From an uncultured Aquimarina sp. (lineage in GTDB: Bacteria; Bacteroidota; Bacteroidia; Flavobacteriales; Flavobacteriaceae), in assembly GCA_937958985.1 (NCBI GenBank), contig CALGLV010000005.1, positions 1 to 64,000 on the forward strand: a stretch of DNA of 64,000 bases. Direction: 5' to 3'. Numbering within the stretch: position 1 is the stretch's first letter; each line of letters opens with the position of its first letter. Positions 20,422 to 28,465 of this stretch are shown here, in pieces. Position numbers and translations under genes: made by a program. The notes under the pieces are model-generated. The model ran no database searches. It was not told the origin of the DNA and saw only the letters and a list, made by a program, of their open reading frames with translations.

Positions 20422-20452
20422 CAAAGGTACGCTATAGCTATTTAGCTACCAA
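20422..20452 (-). promoter_or_regulatory. Promoter of the metH pair
   Basis: The minus strand has TTG (20452-20450), 20 nt of spacer, then TACCTTTG (20429-20422). Both the boxes and the spacing match the Bacteroidota -33/-7 consensus. Predicted transcription starts about 47 nt before the ATG, which leaves too little room for a cobalamin riboswitch. Confidence 0.75.
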
Positions 20453-20580
20453 AATCCCTTATTTAAACTTCTTTTCAAACTAAATTTAAATTCTAGATGA
20501 CAGAATTACTAGTGTATGGTAATTATAGGACATTTAATTATGTGACGTTCTAAATAATCGTTACAATAATTAGTAAATAC

Positions 20581-20607
20581 AAGGTAGCAATTTTAATTTG
20601 CTACCTT
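20581..20607 (-). terminator. Probable terminator of the LpxL-like gene
   Basis: AAGGTAGCAA and TTGCTACCTT form a perfect 10-bp stem with a 7-nt loop. It overlaps the stop codon of the acyltransferase gene (20593). The following T-tract is weak on the minus strand. Confidence 0.55.
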
Positions 20608-21486
20608 TTGATATTTATTAGCATGTTTCCAGCGCTTGTGTGTCCATAAATAATATTCTGGTTGGTTTTTTATTTGTTCTTCAAGCATTTTATAGTAAGC
20701 ACGTATAGCTTCGTATTCCTTGTTTTCGGATAAATCATCCTGAATTAAAACTACTTCAGCTTCGTAATAGCCACGTTTTACTTTTTCAACCTTTAAATAG
20801 CACACAGCCATATTTAGTTTTTTAGCTAAGACTTCACCGCCAATAAATGCGGGTACATCGTGACCCATAAAAGGAATCTTAAAGTCATTGTTTGATGAGC
20901 TAGGCGATTGATCTCCCACTAGGCCATATAAAGTAGCTCCTGTTTTTTTACGTTCTTGTTGTATGGTATACCGCATTACTTTTTTACTAGGAATTACAGT
21001 AGCACCAAAACGCGCTCTAATTTTTTTAGCAAAATCGTTAAAATGCGGATTTTTAATAGGTTTAAAAACACCAACTACATTTTGGGTTGTAGTTAGCTGT
21101 ATACTATTTCCCCATTCATAATTTGCGTAATGTGCTGCGAGTAAAATAATACTCTTGTTATCTGCTTCAAGCTTTCGTAAAGCGTCTAGGTTTTTGAATT
21201 TGTATCGTTTCTGAGTTTCTTTATGAGAAATAGTTATAGATTTTATCATTTCCATAAACATATCGCACATATGTTTATAGAATTTTTTTCTAATTTCTTT
21301 GATCTCGTCAATTGTTTTTTCTGGGAACGCCAATTTTAAATTGGCTGTAACCACTCGTTTTCTATATTTTACAATTCGATAAATTATAAAAAAAACAACA
21401 TCTGAAATCGCATAAAATATCGGCCAAGGCAGTATAGAAATACACCATAACAAAGCATACATTATTTTAAACTTAAGCAACTCCAT
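20593..21486 (-). CDS. Lipid A acyltransferase-like (LpxL/HtrB family)
   Basis: The 297-residue protein has an N-terminal membrane helix (residues ~9-36) and the acyltransferase motif HYANYE (H119-x4-E124), followed by GLVGDQSP and IPFMGHDVPAFIGG typical of lysophospholipid/lauroyl acyltransferases. It likely adds a secondary acyl chain to lipid A at the inner membrane. It lies divergent from the rhomboid gene with tightly packed promoters. Flavobacteria normally carry one such enzyme; the acyl chain specificity cannot be read from sequence. Confidence 0.88.
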   Translation of the reverse strand: MELLKFKIMYALLWCISILPWPIFYAISDVVFFIIYRIVKYRKRVVTANLKLAFPEKTIDEIKEIRKKFYKHMCDMFMEMIKSITISHKETQKRYKFKNLDALRKLEADNKSIILLAAHYANYEWGNSIQLTTTQNVVGVFKPIKNPHFNDFAKKIRARFGATVIPSKKVMRYTIQQERKKTGATLYGLVGDQSPSSSNNDFKIPFMGHDVPAFIGGEVLAKKLNMAVCYLKVEKVKRGYYEAEVVLIQDDLSENKEYEAIRAYYKMLEEQIKNQPEYYLWTHKRWKHANKYQKVAN

Positions 21487-21503
21487 TGAATAATTATTTG
21501 ATG

Positions 21504-21511
21504 CAAATATA
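21504..21511 (-). promoter_or_regulatory. Promoter -7 box of the LpxL-like gene
   Basis: TATATTTG on the minus strand, 18 bp before the ATG at 21486. It is only 4 bp from the oppositely oriented box of the rhomboid gene. Confidence 0.6.
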
Positions 21512-21515
21512 TAAG

Positions 21516-21523
21516 TATCTTTG
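21516..21523 (+). promoter_or_regulatory. Promoter -7 box of the rhomboid gene
   Basis: TATCTTTG, an exact TAnnTTTG match. Its last three bases are the in-frame TTG at 21521 that could be mistaken for a start codon; the ATG at 21542 is therefore the better start. Confidence 0.6.
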
Positions 21524-21541
21524 AATTTTAATCTTAATTTA

Positions 21542-22198
21542 ATGGGGAACCTTCCAATTGTTGTTTTAGTACTTATAGGGGCAAATATTTTATTCTCTTA
21601 TCAGGGGTTTAATAATGCAGCGCTTTTTGAAAAATATAAGTTTCATATAGGGGGCATAAAAGCAGGAGAAAAAATACGCATGTTCTCATCGGGCTTTCTG
21701 CATGGTGATTGGATGCACTTACTTTTTAATATGTATTCATTTTATATGTTTGCACCTATTGTTGTTTCTTATTTAGGAACAGTTAGCTTTGTAATTATAT
21801 ATGTTGGTGCATTGTTATTGGGGAATTTACTGTCGTTTTATTTTCATAAAAATGAATACAATTATTCAGCTATAGGAGCAAGTGGTGCGGTGTCGGGAAT
21901 TATTTATGCTGCTATATTATTGTATCCTGAAATGAGTTTGTACTTCTTTATTATACCTATTCCGATACCTGGTTATGTTTTCGGAATTGGATACTTATTA
22001 TATTCAATTTATGGAATGAAGAGTAATAGTGATAATATAGGCCATGATGCCCATTTTGGAGGGGCTGTAGGTGGTTATGTGCTTACGTTATTGATTATGC
22101 CAAGCTTGCTTAAAACTAGTTTGGTAATGGTAGTGTTGCTTGCTATTCCTATTGTAGTTCTTTATTTCTTAGTAAAATCAGGTAAGCTTAACGTATAG
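21542..22198 (+). CDS. Rhomboid-family intramembrane serine protease
   Basis: The 218-residue protein has six or so hydrophobic helices and the rhomboid catalytic pair: serine in IGASGAVSG (S114) and histidine in DAHFGGAVGG (H171). The HLLFNMYSF segment (H59, N63) provides the oxyanion-hole residues. It cleaves substrates within the membrane; the substrates are unknown. An upstream TTG (21521) lies inside the promoter box, so I start at ATG 21542. The stop overlaps the end of the convergent DUF4294 gene by 11 bp. Confidence 0.92.
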   Translation: MGNLPIVVLVLIGANILFSYQGFNNAALFEKYKFHIGGIKAGEKIRMFSSGFLHGDWMHLLFNMYSFYMFAPIVVSYLGTVSFVIIYVGALLLGNLLSFYFHKNEYNYSAIGASGAVSGIIYAAILLYPEMSLYFFIIPIPIPGYVFGIGYLLYSIYGMKSNSDNIGHDAHFGGAVGGYVLTLLIMPSLLKTSLVMVVLLAIPIVVLYFLVKSGKLNV

Positions 22199-22913
22199 GT
22201 GTTAATTTAGGACTAGGTCTTTTCCATTTATCAGCAACATCTAAAATATTGTAGTTTAAAGGCGATTTTTGACGCACAAGTTTATCGTCTTGGAAGCTAC
22301 GCTCTAGAATATCTTCTATTAAGTAATCTTCGTAAACCGTTATAGGATTAAAGGTTCTTTTTAATGAAATATTAAAAAGACTAGCTGTTTTTTCATAGAA
22401 AAAAGCATTAAAGCCATTTTTATATTCTTTAATCAAATCAAACATAGTAATTCCTGTTTGTCGATGAATTAATTTAACCAGTATTTGCCCTTCCGTGCGA
22501 GTCATTTTTTTTAACTCAGGAGTAAATTTTTTCTGTAAAAAACGTTGCATTCTGCGAACATGCTTTTTTTGATGGCGCTTTTTCTTATAATCTTTTAAAT
22601 CGGCAACTAAGTTGGTTAAGGTATCGGCAGCCATTTTAGCATAAGGATATACTTTTCGAGTTTTACGTTTTAGAATTAAATATTTTTTATATTCTAAACT
22701 AGTATCGAATTTCAATTTTTTTAGTAAAATCACCTCATCTAGCTCAAAAGCTTTTACAGAAACAGAATCTCCCTCCATCATAAATCGAAACTCCTCTTCA
22801 GTTTGAGCGCTGTTAACCGAGTCAATTTCTTTTTCAGTAATAGAATCTATTTGTTGTGCATAACTAAAAGTGAACAACGAAAAAATAAAGAAACAATTTA
22901 AAAAAACTTTCAT
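22188..22913 (-). CDS. DUF4294 secreted protein
   Basis: The 241-residue protein has a signal peptide (MKVFLNCFFIFSLFTFSYAQ) and a basic central domain with KRKTRKVYPYAKMAADTLTNL and MTRTEGQILVKLIHRQTG, which I recognise as DUF4294, a family largely limited to Bacteroidota. The function is unknown. Its 3' end overlaps that of the rhomboid gene, and it is divergent from the M42 peptidase gene, an order I recall from other flavobacteria. Confidence 0.83.
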   Translation of the reverse strand: MKVFLNCFFIFSLFTFSYAQQIDSITEKEIDSVNSAQTEEEFRFMMEGDSVSVKAFELDEVILLKKLKFDTSLEYKKYLILKRKTRKVYPYAKMAADTLTNLVADLKDYKKKRHQKKHVRRMQRFLQKKFTPELKKMTRTEGQILVKLIHRQTGITMFDLIKEYKNGFNAFFYEKTASLFNISLKRTFNPITVYEDYLIEDILERSFQDDKLVRQKSPLNYNILDVADKWKRPSPKLTPIR

Positions 22914-23027
22914 ATTTAATTATAATGATAAAACTATGCCAAATTAAGACCTTGGGGTATATTACTACCTAATTTAAAGCATAAAGTTAATAATAGAATT
23001 ATTAAATTCGTATAAAATTGATAAAAC

Positions 23028-24119
23028 ATGGCCAATAAAAGCATACTAAATAAAGAGTCGATGACTTTTTTAGAAAATTACTTAAATAATGCATCACCTA
23101 CTGGATATGAGTGGGAGGGACAAAAAATATGGATGGATTATTTAAAACCTTATGTAGATGAATTTATTACCGACACTTATGGAACAGCAGTAGGGGTAAT
23201 TAATCCTGATGCAGAATTTAAGGTGGTAATAGAAGGGCATGCAGATGAAATTTCTTGGTATGTAAACTATATTACTGATGATGGACAGATTTATGTGATT
23301 CGCAACGGAGGGAGTGACCACCAAATTGCACCATCAAAACGTGTAAATATTCATACAAAAAAAGGCATAGTTAAAGGTTTGTTCGGCTGGCCTGCAATTC
23401 ATACCCGAAGAGGAGGTACTAAAGAGCAGCCACCAAAATTAGATAACATTAGTATTGACGTAGGATGCAGCACCAAAGACGAGGTGTTAGCTTTAGGAAT
23501 TCATGTAGGTTGCGTAATTACTTACCCAGACGAATTTATGGTGCTAAACAAAAATAAGTTTGTTTGTAGAGCTTTAGATAACCGCATGGGAGGGTTTATG
23601 ATTGCTGAAGTAGCACGTTTACTAAAAGAAAACAATATAGAGTTGCCTTTTGGATTGTATGTAACCAATTCTGTACAAGAAGAAATAGGTTTACGTGGTG
23701 CTGAAATGATTACACAACGTATTAAACCTAATGTAGCTATCGTAACCGATGTATGCCACGATACTACAACACCAATGATTGATAAAAAAGCAGAAGGAGA
23801 TAGTAAGATTGGAGCAGGACCTGTAATTTCTTATGCTCCAGCAATACAGCAGAATTTACGTGAACGTATTATTGAAACTGCAGAAGCTAAAGAAATTCCA
23901 TTTCAAAGACATGCTTCAAGCAGAGCCACAGGTACGGATACCGATGCTTTTGCTTACAGTAATGGAGGCGTAGCTTCGGCTTTAATTTCATTACCACTTC
24001 GTTACATGCATACTACCGTAGAAATGGTACACCAAGATGATGTTGAAAACGTTATAAAATTGATTTATGAAACGTTGTTAACCATTAAAAATGGTGAAAC
24101 GTTTAGTTATTTTGACTAA
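23028..24119 (+). CDS. M42-family metallopeptidase (glutamyl aminopeptidase-like)
   Basis: The 363-residue enzyme has the M42 pattern of metal ligands: VIEGHADEI (His), the bridging Asp in RALDNRMGGF, the catalytic/metal glutamates in TNSVQEEIGLRGA, VTDVCHD, and the final HTTVEMVHQDD histidine. These are cytoplasmic, usually dodecameric aminopeptidases that degrade short peptides. A long perfect hairpin (24130-24173) follows immediately. Confidence 0.92.
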   Translation: MANKSILNKESMTFLENYLNNASPTGYEWEGQKIWMDYLKPYVDEFITDTYGTAVGVINPDAEFKVVIEGHADEISWYVNYITDDGQIYVIRNGGSDHQIAPSKRVNIHTKKGIVKGLFGWPAIHTRRGGTKEQPPKLDNISIDVGCSTKDEVLALGIHVGCVITYPDEFMVLNKNKFVCRALDNRMGGFMIAEVARLLKENNIELPFGLYVTNSVQEEIGLRGAEMITQRIKPNVAIVTDVCHDTTTPMIDKKAEGDSKIGAGPVISYAPAIQQNLRERIIETAEAKEIPFQRHASSRATGTDTDAFAYSNGGVASALISLPLRYMHTTVEMVHQDDVENVIKLIYETLLTIKNGETFSYFD

Positions 24120-24129
24120 TAATTTTGAA

Positions 24130-24173
24130 AGTGAAGTTTTTTGATTGTAACACTTCGATCAAAAAACTTCACT
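24130..24173 (+). repeat. 16-bp perfect inverted repeat after the M42 gene
   Basis: AGTGAAGTTTTTTGAT (24130-24145) and ATCAAAAAACTTCACT (24158-24173) are exact reverse complements around a 12-nt loop. There is no T-run after it, only ATTTAATATAA, so it may terminate or stabilise the M42 transcript. It ends 11 bp before the start of the broken NUDIX gene. Confidence 0.75.
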
Positions 24174-24184
24174 ATTTAATATAA

Positions 24185-24724
24185 ATGGAAGAATATATTG
24201 ATATCCTTACGGAAGAAGGGGAGCCTACCAACGAGCAAGCATTAAAGTCGGCAGCACACCGTTTAGGATTGTGGCATGCAAGCGCTCAAATTTGGATTGT
24301 AAATTCTGCAAAACAAGTTTTATTACAAAAACGAGCTAGCTGTAAAGATTCATACCCTAATTTATGGGACATTTCAGTTGCAGGGCATTTATCGGCGGGC
24401 GATACTGCTAAACAAGCAGCAATTAGAGAAATAAAGGAAGAGATTGGCTTACAAATTAATCAACATGAACTTCATTTTTTTTAAAAAATAAAAAGAAGCA
24501 AAATTCCTAAAAAAGGTTTTTTCGATAATGAATATAATTATCTTTTTGCAGTAAAAAAGGATTTTGAAATTACCGATTTAGTTTTGCAAAAAGAAGAAGT
24601 TGAGGAAGTAAAATGGGTTGCAATAAATGATTTTGAGACTCAATTAGTACAAACACCTGAGCTTTATGTACCACACGGAAATCAATATTATACATATATT
24701 ATAAATGAATTAAGGTTGATATAG
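24185..24724 (+). pseudogene. NUDIX hydrolase interrupted by an in-frame TAA
   Basis: Reading from ATG 24185 gives a NUDIX enzyme of the YfcD/isopentenyl-diphosphate-isomerase-like type: LWHASAQIWIVNSAKQVLLQ, then a NUDIX box with GHLSAGD and REIKEEIGL. A TAA at 24482-24484 stops it after HELHFF (residue 99). The same frame then continues KIKRSKIPKKGFFDNEYNYLF through VEEVKWVAINDF to TAG at 24722-24724, giving about 179 residues in all, the usual family length. The stop sits at the junction of T8 and A6. It is a recent nonsense change, a sequencing error or read-through. Confidence 0.8.
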
Positions 24725-24772
24725 TTAAGATTCAATTATATTTATCGATTAAAATAAACTCAAAAATATACA

Positions 24773-25888
24773 ATGAAAAAAATTATAACTATAAGCCTTA
24801 TGGCGCTTGTTTTTTCTTGTTCTAAAAAAGAAGAAGGATATAGCATTTCAGGTGACTTGACAGGTTTTGAATCTAAGGACATGGTTTACATAAATACAGT
24901 AAGCGATGCTAACAGACCTATTATAATAGATTCAATACAAATGATTGATGGTAAATTCAGTCTTGATTTACCCGCTCCAACGAGTAAAGATTTTTACTTT
25001 TTAAGTTTTGCGAAATCTACTAAAGGAAATATTTTATTTATTTCAGAAAATAAAGCATTAAAAATTAAGGCTGATGTTAATGATCTACGTGGTGCTAGAA
25101 TTGATGGAGGAGAAGAAAATAAAACTTTTGTTAACTTTTTAGATCAAATAAATAAACTTGGCGCTGTAGCGCAGGATATTACAAAAGAAAACAATATAGC
25201 GAAACAAAATGCGGATTATCCAGGTTTACAAAATGCTCAAAAACGTAAAGATTCTTTAGCCGTAGCTAGTAAGGAAATGCGTTTAAGAATTTTAGGAGAA
25301 ACACCCAATACCGTAGCAGCAATTATGGCTTTGACAGATTTGGTAAGTCAAAAAATGATAAAATCAACCGAAGCTAAGGCCTATTATGAAAAATTTACTC
25401 CAGAAATGAAAAGCTCTAGACTAGGAAGAAATGCGGAAACAGCAATTAGTTCTATTATAGAAACAAGTAATAAAATAGGGGATAAGGTATCTAATTTTAC
25501 TGCACCATCATTATCGGGTGAAAAATTAAGTTTGAATGATAATTTAGGTAAAATAACAATTTTAGACTTTTGGGCATCTTGGTGCAGACCTTGTAGAGCA
25601 GAAAATCCTAATGTAGTTCGCATTTACAATAAGTATAAAAGTAAAGGTTTAGAAATTATAGGGATATCTTTTGATCAAAAAGCCGAAAAATGGCAAAAAG
25701 CTGTTGAAAATGACGGATTAACATGGAAACATGTATCAAATTTAAAAGGTTGGCAAGAGCCTTTAGGAAAGCCTTTTGGAGTACGTTCTATACCAACAAC
25801 TTACTTGTTGGATGAAAATGGGGTAATTATAGCTAAAAACCTTAGAGGACAAGCGCTAGAAAATAAAATAGCTGAATTATTGAATTAG
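24773..25888 (+). CDS. TlpA-family thioredoxin-like lipoprotein with N-terminal DUF4369
   Basis: The signal sequence ends in a lipobox (VFSC, Cys16), so the 371-residue protein is a lipoprotein. Residues ~20-130 resemble DUF4369 (YSISGDLTGFESKDMVYI). After a linker helix the TlpA thioredoxin fold carries the redox pair in FWASWCRPCRAENP and the cis-proline loop in RSIPTTYLLD. Such proteins reduce disulfides in the envelope, for example during cytochrome maturation, but the specific partner is unknown. Confidence 0.9.
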   Translation: MKKIITISLMALVFSCSKKEEGYSISGDLTGFESKDMVYINTVSDANRPIIIDSIQMIDGKFSLDLPAPTSKDFYFLSFAKSTKGNILFISENKALKIKADVNDLRGARIDGGEENKTFVNFLDQINKLGAVAQDITKENNIAKQNADYPGLQNAQKRKDSLAVASKEMRLRILGETPNTVAAIMALTDLVSQKMIKSTEAKAYYEKFTPEMKSSRLGRNAETAISSIIETSNKIGDKVSNFTAPSLSGEKLSLNDNLGKITILDFWASWCRPCRAENPNVVRIYNKYKSKGLEIIGISFDQKAEKWQKAVENDGLTWKHVSNLKGWQEPLGKPFGVRSIPTTYLLDENGVIIAKNLRGQALENKIAELLN

Positions 25889-25913
25889 TAAAGCTAATTA
25901 ACAGCAGTATTGA

Positions 25914-25946
25914 AAAAGGGTGTTTATTTAAACATCCTTTTTTTTA
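25914..25946 (+). terminator. Terminator after the TlpA gene
   Basis: AAAAGGGTGTTT and AAACATCCTTTT pair over 12 bp with one G-U and a 4-nt loop, followed by T-runs. It lies between convergent genes and touches the stop codon of the minus-strand gene (25944). Confidence 0.8.
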
Positions 25947-26459
25947 TAACTTGATAAACCTAAAAACAGGACCTACAGCTTCACAACTATCGGTATCTCT
26001 GGCGTAAAACTCATAAGGGCCATTTTTTAAATTTTCAAAGATATTAGAAGCTTGAAAATCTTTGCCGTTCAAAGAATATTCATAATTTCCATCTTCTCGA
26101 GTGTAAATTTTAATAGTATTATCCTCCTTTTTAACTGAAATTCTATTTATAGCTGGGCCTTCTGCACCTTTTACATAAAAAGTTTTAACAGCTAAATAAT
26201 TTTCATCCTCTTCTTTAGTAATGGTAACTACATATTTTCCTGGGTCATATACTGTAATTGTTTTTTCATATTCTTCGGTACTCCAATCGTAGTACGAATC
26301 TTCTCCATCATCACCATCCAGCACAACTTCGTCTCCTAAGCACATGGTAACGGTAATGTAGCTATTGGAAACAGAACTTTCTATATTACTTGTTTGGGAG
26401 AAACACAAATTATTGCTTCCCAAGTAGATTAAAAAAAAACAGATTACTTTATTTAACAT
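25944..26459 (-). CDS. Small secreted protein with two Ig/SprB-like modules
   Basis: The 171-residue protein has a signal peptide (to about residue 21, CFSQ). One module has a CLGDEVVLDGDDGE strand and YDPGKYVVTITKEED, which looks like a PKD/Ig fold. The second has YEYSLNGKDFQASNIFENL and GPYEFYARDTDSCEA, closely resembling the module just before the C-terminal sorting domain of the 2050-residue protein in this window. It has no type IX sorting domain of its own. It is the last gene of a kmo-GNAT-secreted protein run with gaps of 8 and 21 bp. Confidence 0.7.
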   Translation of the reverse strand: MLNKVICFFLIYLGSNNLCFSQTSNIESSVSNSYITVTMCLGDEVVLDGDDGEDSYYDWSTEEYEKTITVYDPGKYVVTITKEEDENYLAVKTFYVKGAEGPAINRISVKKEDNTIKIYTREDGNYEYSLNGKDFQASNIFENLKNGPYEFYARDTDSCEAVGPVFRFIKL

Positions 26460-26480
26460 AAGAGCTTAAAAATACTAAAA

Positions 26481-26918
26481 TTATTGGTTTTGCAAAACCA
26501 TGAGTTGATGAGAGATTCCTGTTTTTTGTGAAGCATACACCTTACCAGTAGCTTTAAAATTATTTTTTAAATAAAACGGTATTGCCGATACGCGTGCACT
26601 TAATTGAATTGTAATAATAGCATCGGAAAGCAAAGCAATTGATATTAATGTTGATAAAATAGATTTTCCTACTCCTTGTTTTTGCTTCTCAGCTACTACA
26701 GTCATCTGAGAAATTACAGCTTTCTCTTTGATTAATGTAAGTCTGCCAGTACCAATTACTACATTGTTTTCTAGGGCAATTATATGTTTACTTTGTTTTT
26801 CGTAAACATCGTTTATTAATTCTTGTGCATTTGTATAACCTTCAAAAAATAATTTTTTGCGCAGGTTAACACCTTCTAGATAAAAAAGGCTATTAAATGC
26901 GACACTTATAATTTCCAT
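26481..26918 (-). CDS. GNAT-family N-acetyltransferase
   Basis: The 145-residue protein has the acetyl-CoA-binding motif A (ISQMTVVAEKQKQGVGKSIL) and a FYLKNNFKATG segment typical of GNAT enzymes. The N-terminus resembles the ElaA/YitI type of small acetyltransferases. The substrate is unknown. It starts 8 bp after the kmo stop codon and is probably co-transcribed with it. Confidence 0.85.
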   Translation of the reverse strand: MEIISVAFNSLFYLEGVNLRKKLFFEGYTNAQELINDVYEKQSKHIIALENNVVIGTGRLTLIKEKAVISQMTVVAEKQKQGVGKSILSTLISIALLSDAIITIQLSARVSAIPFYLKNNFKATGKVYASQKTGISHQLMVLQNQ

Positions 26919-26926
26919 TAGTTGGA

Positions 26927-28282
26927 TTATTTACCGTGAAGGATTTCTGCTTTTTCCTTAATTTTATTCATTACAATTTCGCTATCCCAAAGCGTTTCAA
27001 TGTTATTCATAGTCATGATTTCGGACATAATTTTTTCTTGCTGTTCACCTAAGCCTAGAGCTTCAGCATACGGTTTGTTTGAAAATGTGACCCTAGAATA
27101 TAAAGGCACCCATAGTTTAGGATAGGTAGCAGTAAATTTCTTTTCAATTTTTTTCTGTAAAATAAAAGAAGGATCGGCTGTTTTAGAACTCATTTCCATA
27201 AAGTTTCTGTAGGAAAGTTCGGCAATAGCATCTGCATTGGGTTTGCGTTTATTTTGATAGGCTTCAAAAATAGCTTGCCAATTATCATCTCCTAGTTTAC
27301 CTATAATCTGGTCTAGTTCATAAACATCTTCAAAGCCTGCGTTCATACCCTGTCCGTAAAAAGGTACGATAGCATGGGCAGAATCTCCTACCAATGCTAC
27401 TTTATCCCAATATGTCCAAGGAAAACATTTAGTGGTTACCAGTGCGCTTGTAGGATTGTTTTGAAAATCTTCTAAAAGAGTAGGCATTATTGCTAAGGTA
27501 TCAGGGAAGTGAATTTTCCAAAAATCAGTAATGCTTTCTGCTGTTTGAAGCTCCTCAAAAGAGTTTTTGCCTTCATGAGGCATAAATAGGGTGCAAGTAA
27601 AACTTCCATCTAAATTAGGGAGCGCAATTAGCATAAATTTACCTCTAGGCCATATATGTAAAGAGTTTGTATCTATTAGGTGTTTACCGTCTTTACCAGC
27701 AGGTATACTTAGCTCTTTATATCCGGTATTTAAAAAATCTTGTGAATAATTAAAACGACTTCTGCGTTGCATTTTATGTCGTACTCTTGAAAAAGCACCG
27801 TCACAGCCAAATATTAAATCAAATTGATATTCTTGCCATTTTCCTTTTTCAGTTTCGCCTGTATATATTTTAGCTTCGGGTAAATTAATATCCCACACTT
27901 TTTCTTCAAACTTAAAAATAGCACCAGCCTCTTCGGCAAGGTCAATCATTTTACGGTTTAGTACCCCACGTGAAATCGAGTAAATAGCTTCGCCATCTTT
28001 ACCGTAATTTTGTGTGTAATCGTCTTTGTCATTTACATGAATAAAACGTTTATTCATTGGTAAACCAAGGTCTTCTACTTCTTTCTTAATTCCAGCTTTT
28101 TCTAAAGCATTCCAACCTCTAACGGACATTGCTAAATTAATGGAACGTCCACTAAATTTAATTTTTCTAATATCTGGGCGGCGATCAAATATAGTAACTT
28201 GGTAATTACGTTTACATAAGTAAATGGCTAAAAGAGAACCAACAAGTCCGCTTCCAACAATGGCTATATTGGGTTGTTTCAT
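26927..28282 (-). CDS. kmo: Kynurenine 3-monooxygenase
   Basis: The 451-residue flavoprotein has the FAD dinucleotide fold at the N-terminus (GSGLVGSLLAIYLCKR), the DRRPDIRK segment and the second FAD motif GDSAHAIVPFYGQGMNAGFED. Sequence features such as GRSINLAMSVRGWNAL identify Kmo among class A hydroxylases. It converts L-kynurenine to 3-hydroxykynurenine with NADPH and O2 in tryptophan breakdown or de novo NAD synthesis. No other kynurenine-pathway gene lies in the window. Confidence 0.93.
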   Translation of the reverse strand: MKQPNIAIVGSGLVGSLLAIYLCKRNYQVTIFDRRPDIRKIKFSGRSINLAMSVRGWNALEKAGIKKEVEDLGLPMNKRFIHVNDKDDYTQNYGKDGEAIYSISRGVLNRKMIDLAEEAGAIFKFEEKVWDINLPEAKIYTGETEKGKWQEYQFDLIFGCDGAFSRVRHKMQRRSRFNYSQDFLNTGYKELSIPAGKDGKHLIDTNSLHIWPRGKFMLIALPNLDGSFTCTLFMPHEGKNSFEELQTAESITDFWKIHFPDTLAIMPTLLEDFQNNPTSALVTTKCFPWTYWDKVALVGDSAHAIVPFYGQGMNAGFEDVYELDQIIGKLGDDNWQAIFEAYQNKRKPNADAIAELSYRNFMEMSSKTADPSFILQKKIEKKFTATYPKLWVPLYSRVTFSNKPYAEALGLGEQQEKIMSEIMTMNNIETLWDSEIVMNKIKEKAEILHGK

Positions 28283-28441
28283 TTTGTGTTTAATGTACTC
28301 TTTGCCTAAAAAAATCGATTATACTTCAGGTTAAAACGCAAGTTAAGTATAAATTTCAACTTTATTAAGTCTAGTAAAATCCGATTGGATAGACTTATCT
28401 TAAAATTGTTATAAAAAAAAATAGAACCATGGCACACCGCT

Positions 28442-28449
28442 TACTTTTG
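28442..28449 (+). promoter_or_regulatory. Promoter -7 box of the flavin reductase gene
   Basis: TACTTTTG matches TAnnTTTG 16 bp before the ATG at 28466, implying a very short leader. Confidence 0.5.
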
Positions 28450-28465
28450 AAGTAAATTTTTGAAA

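Noticed and set aside
20369-20592. Cobalamin riboswitch in front of metH
   Set aside because: The promoter at 20422-20452 leaves a leader of only about 47 nt, and no B12-box-like sequence is visible.
24185-24724. A frameshift in the NUDIX gene
   Set aside because: Tracking codons through 24476-24500 shows that the downstream half is in the same frame as the upstream half; the interruption is a TAA codon, not a shift.
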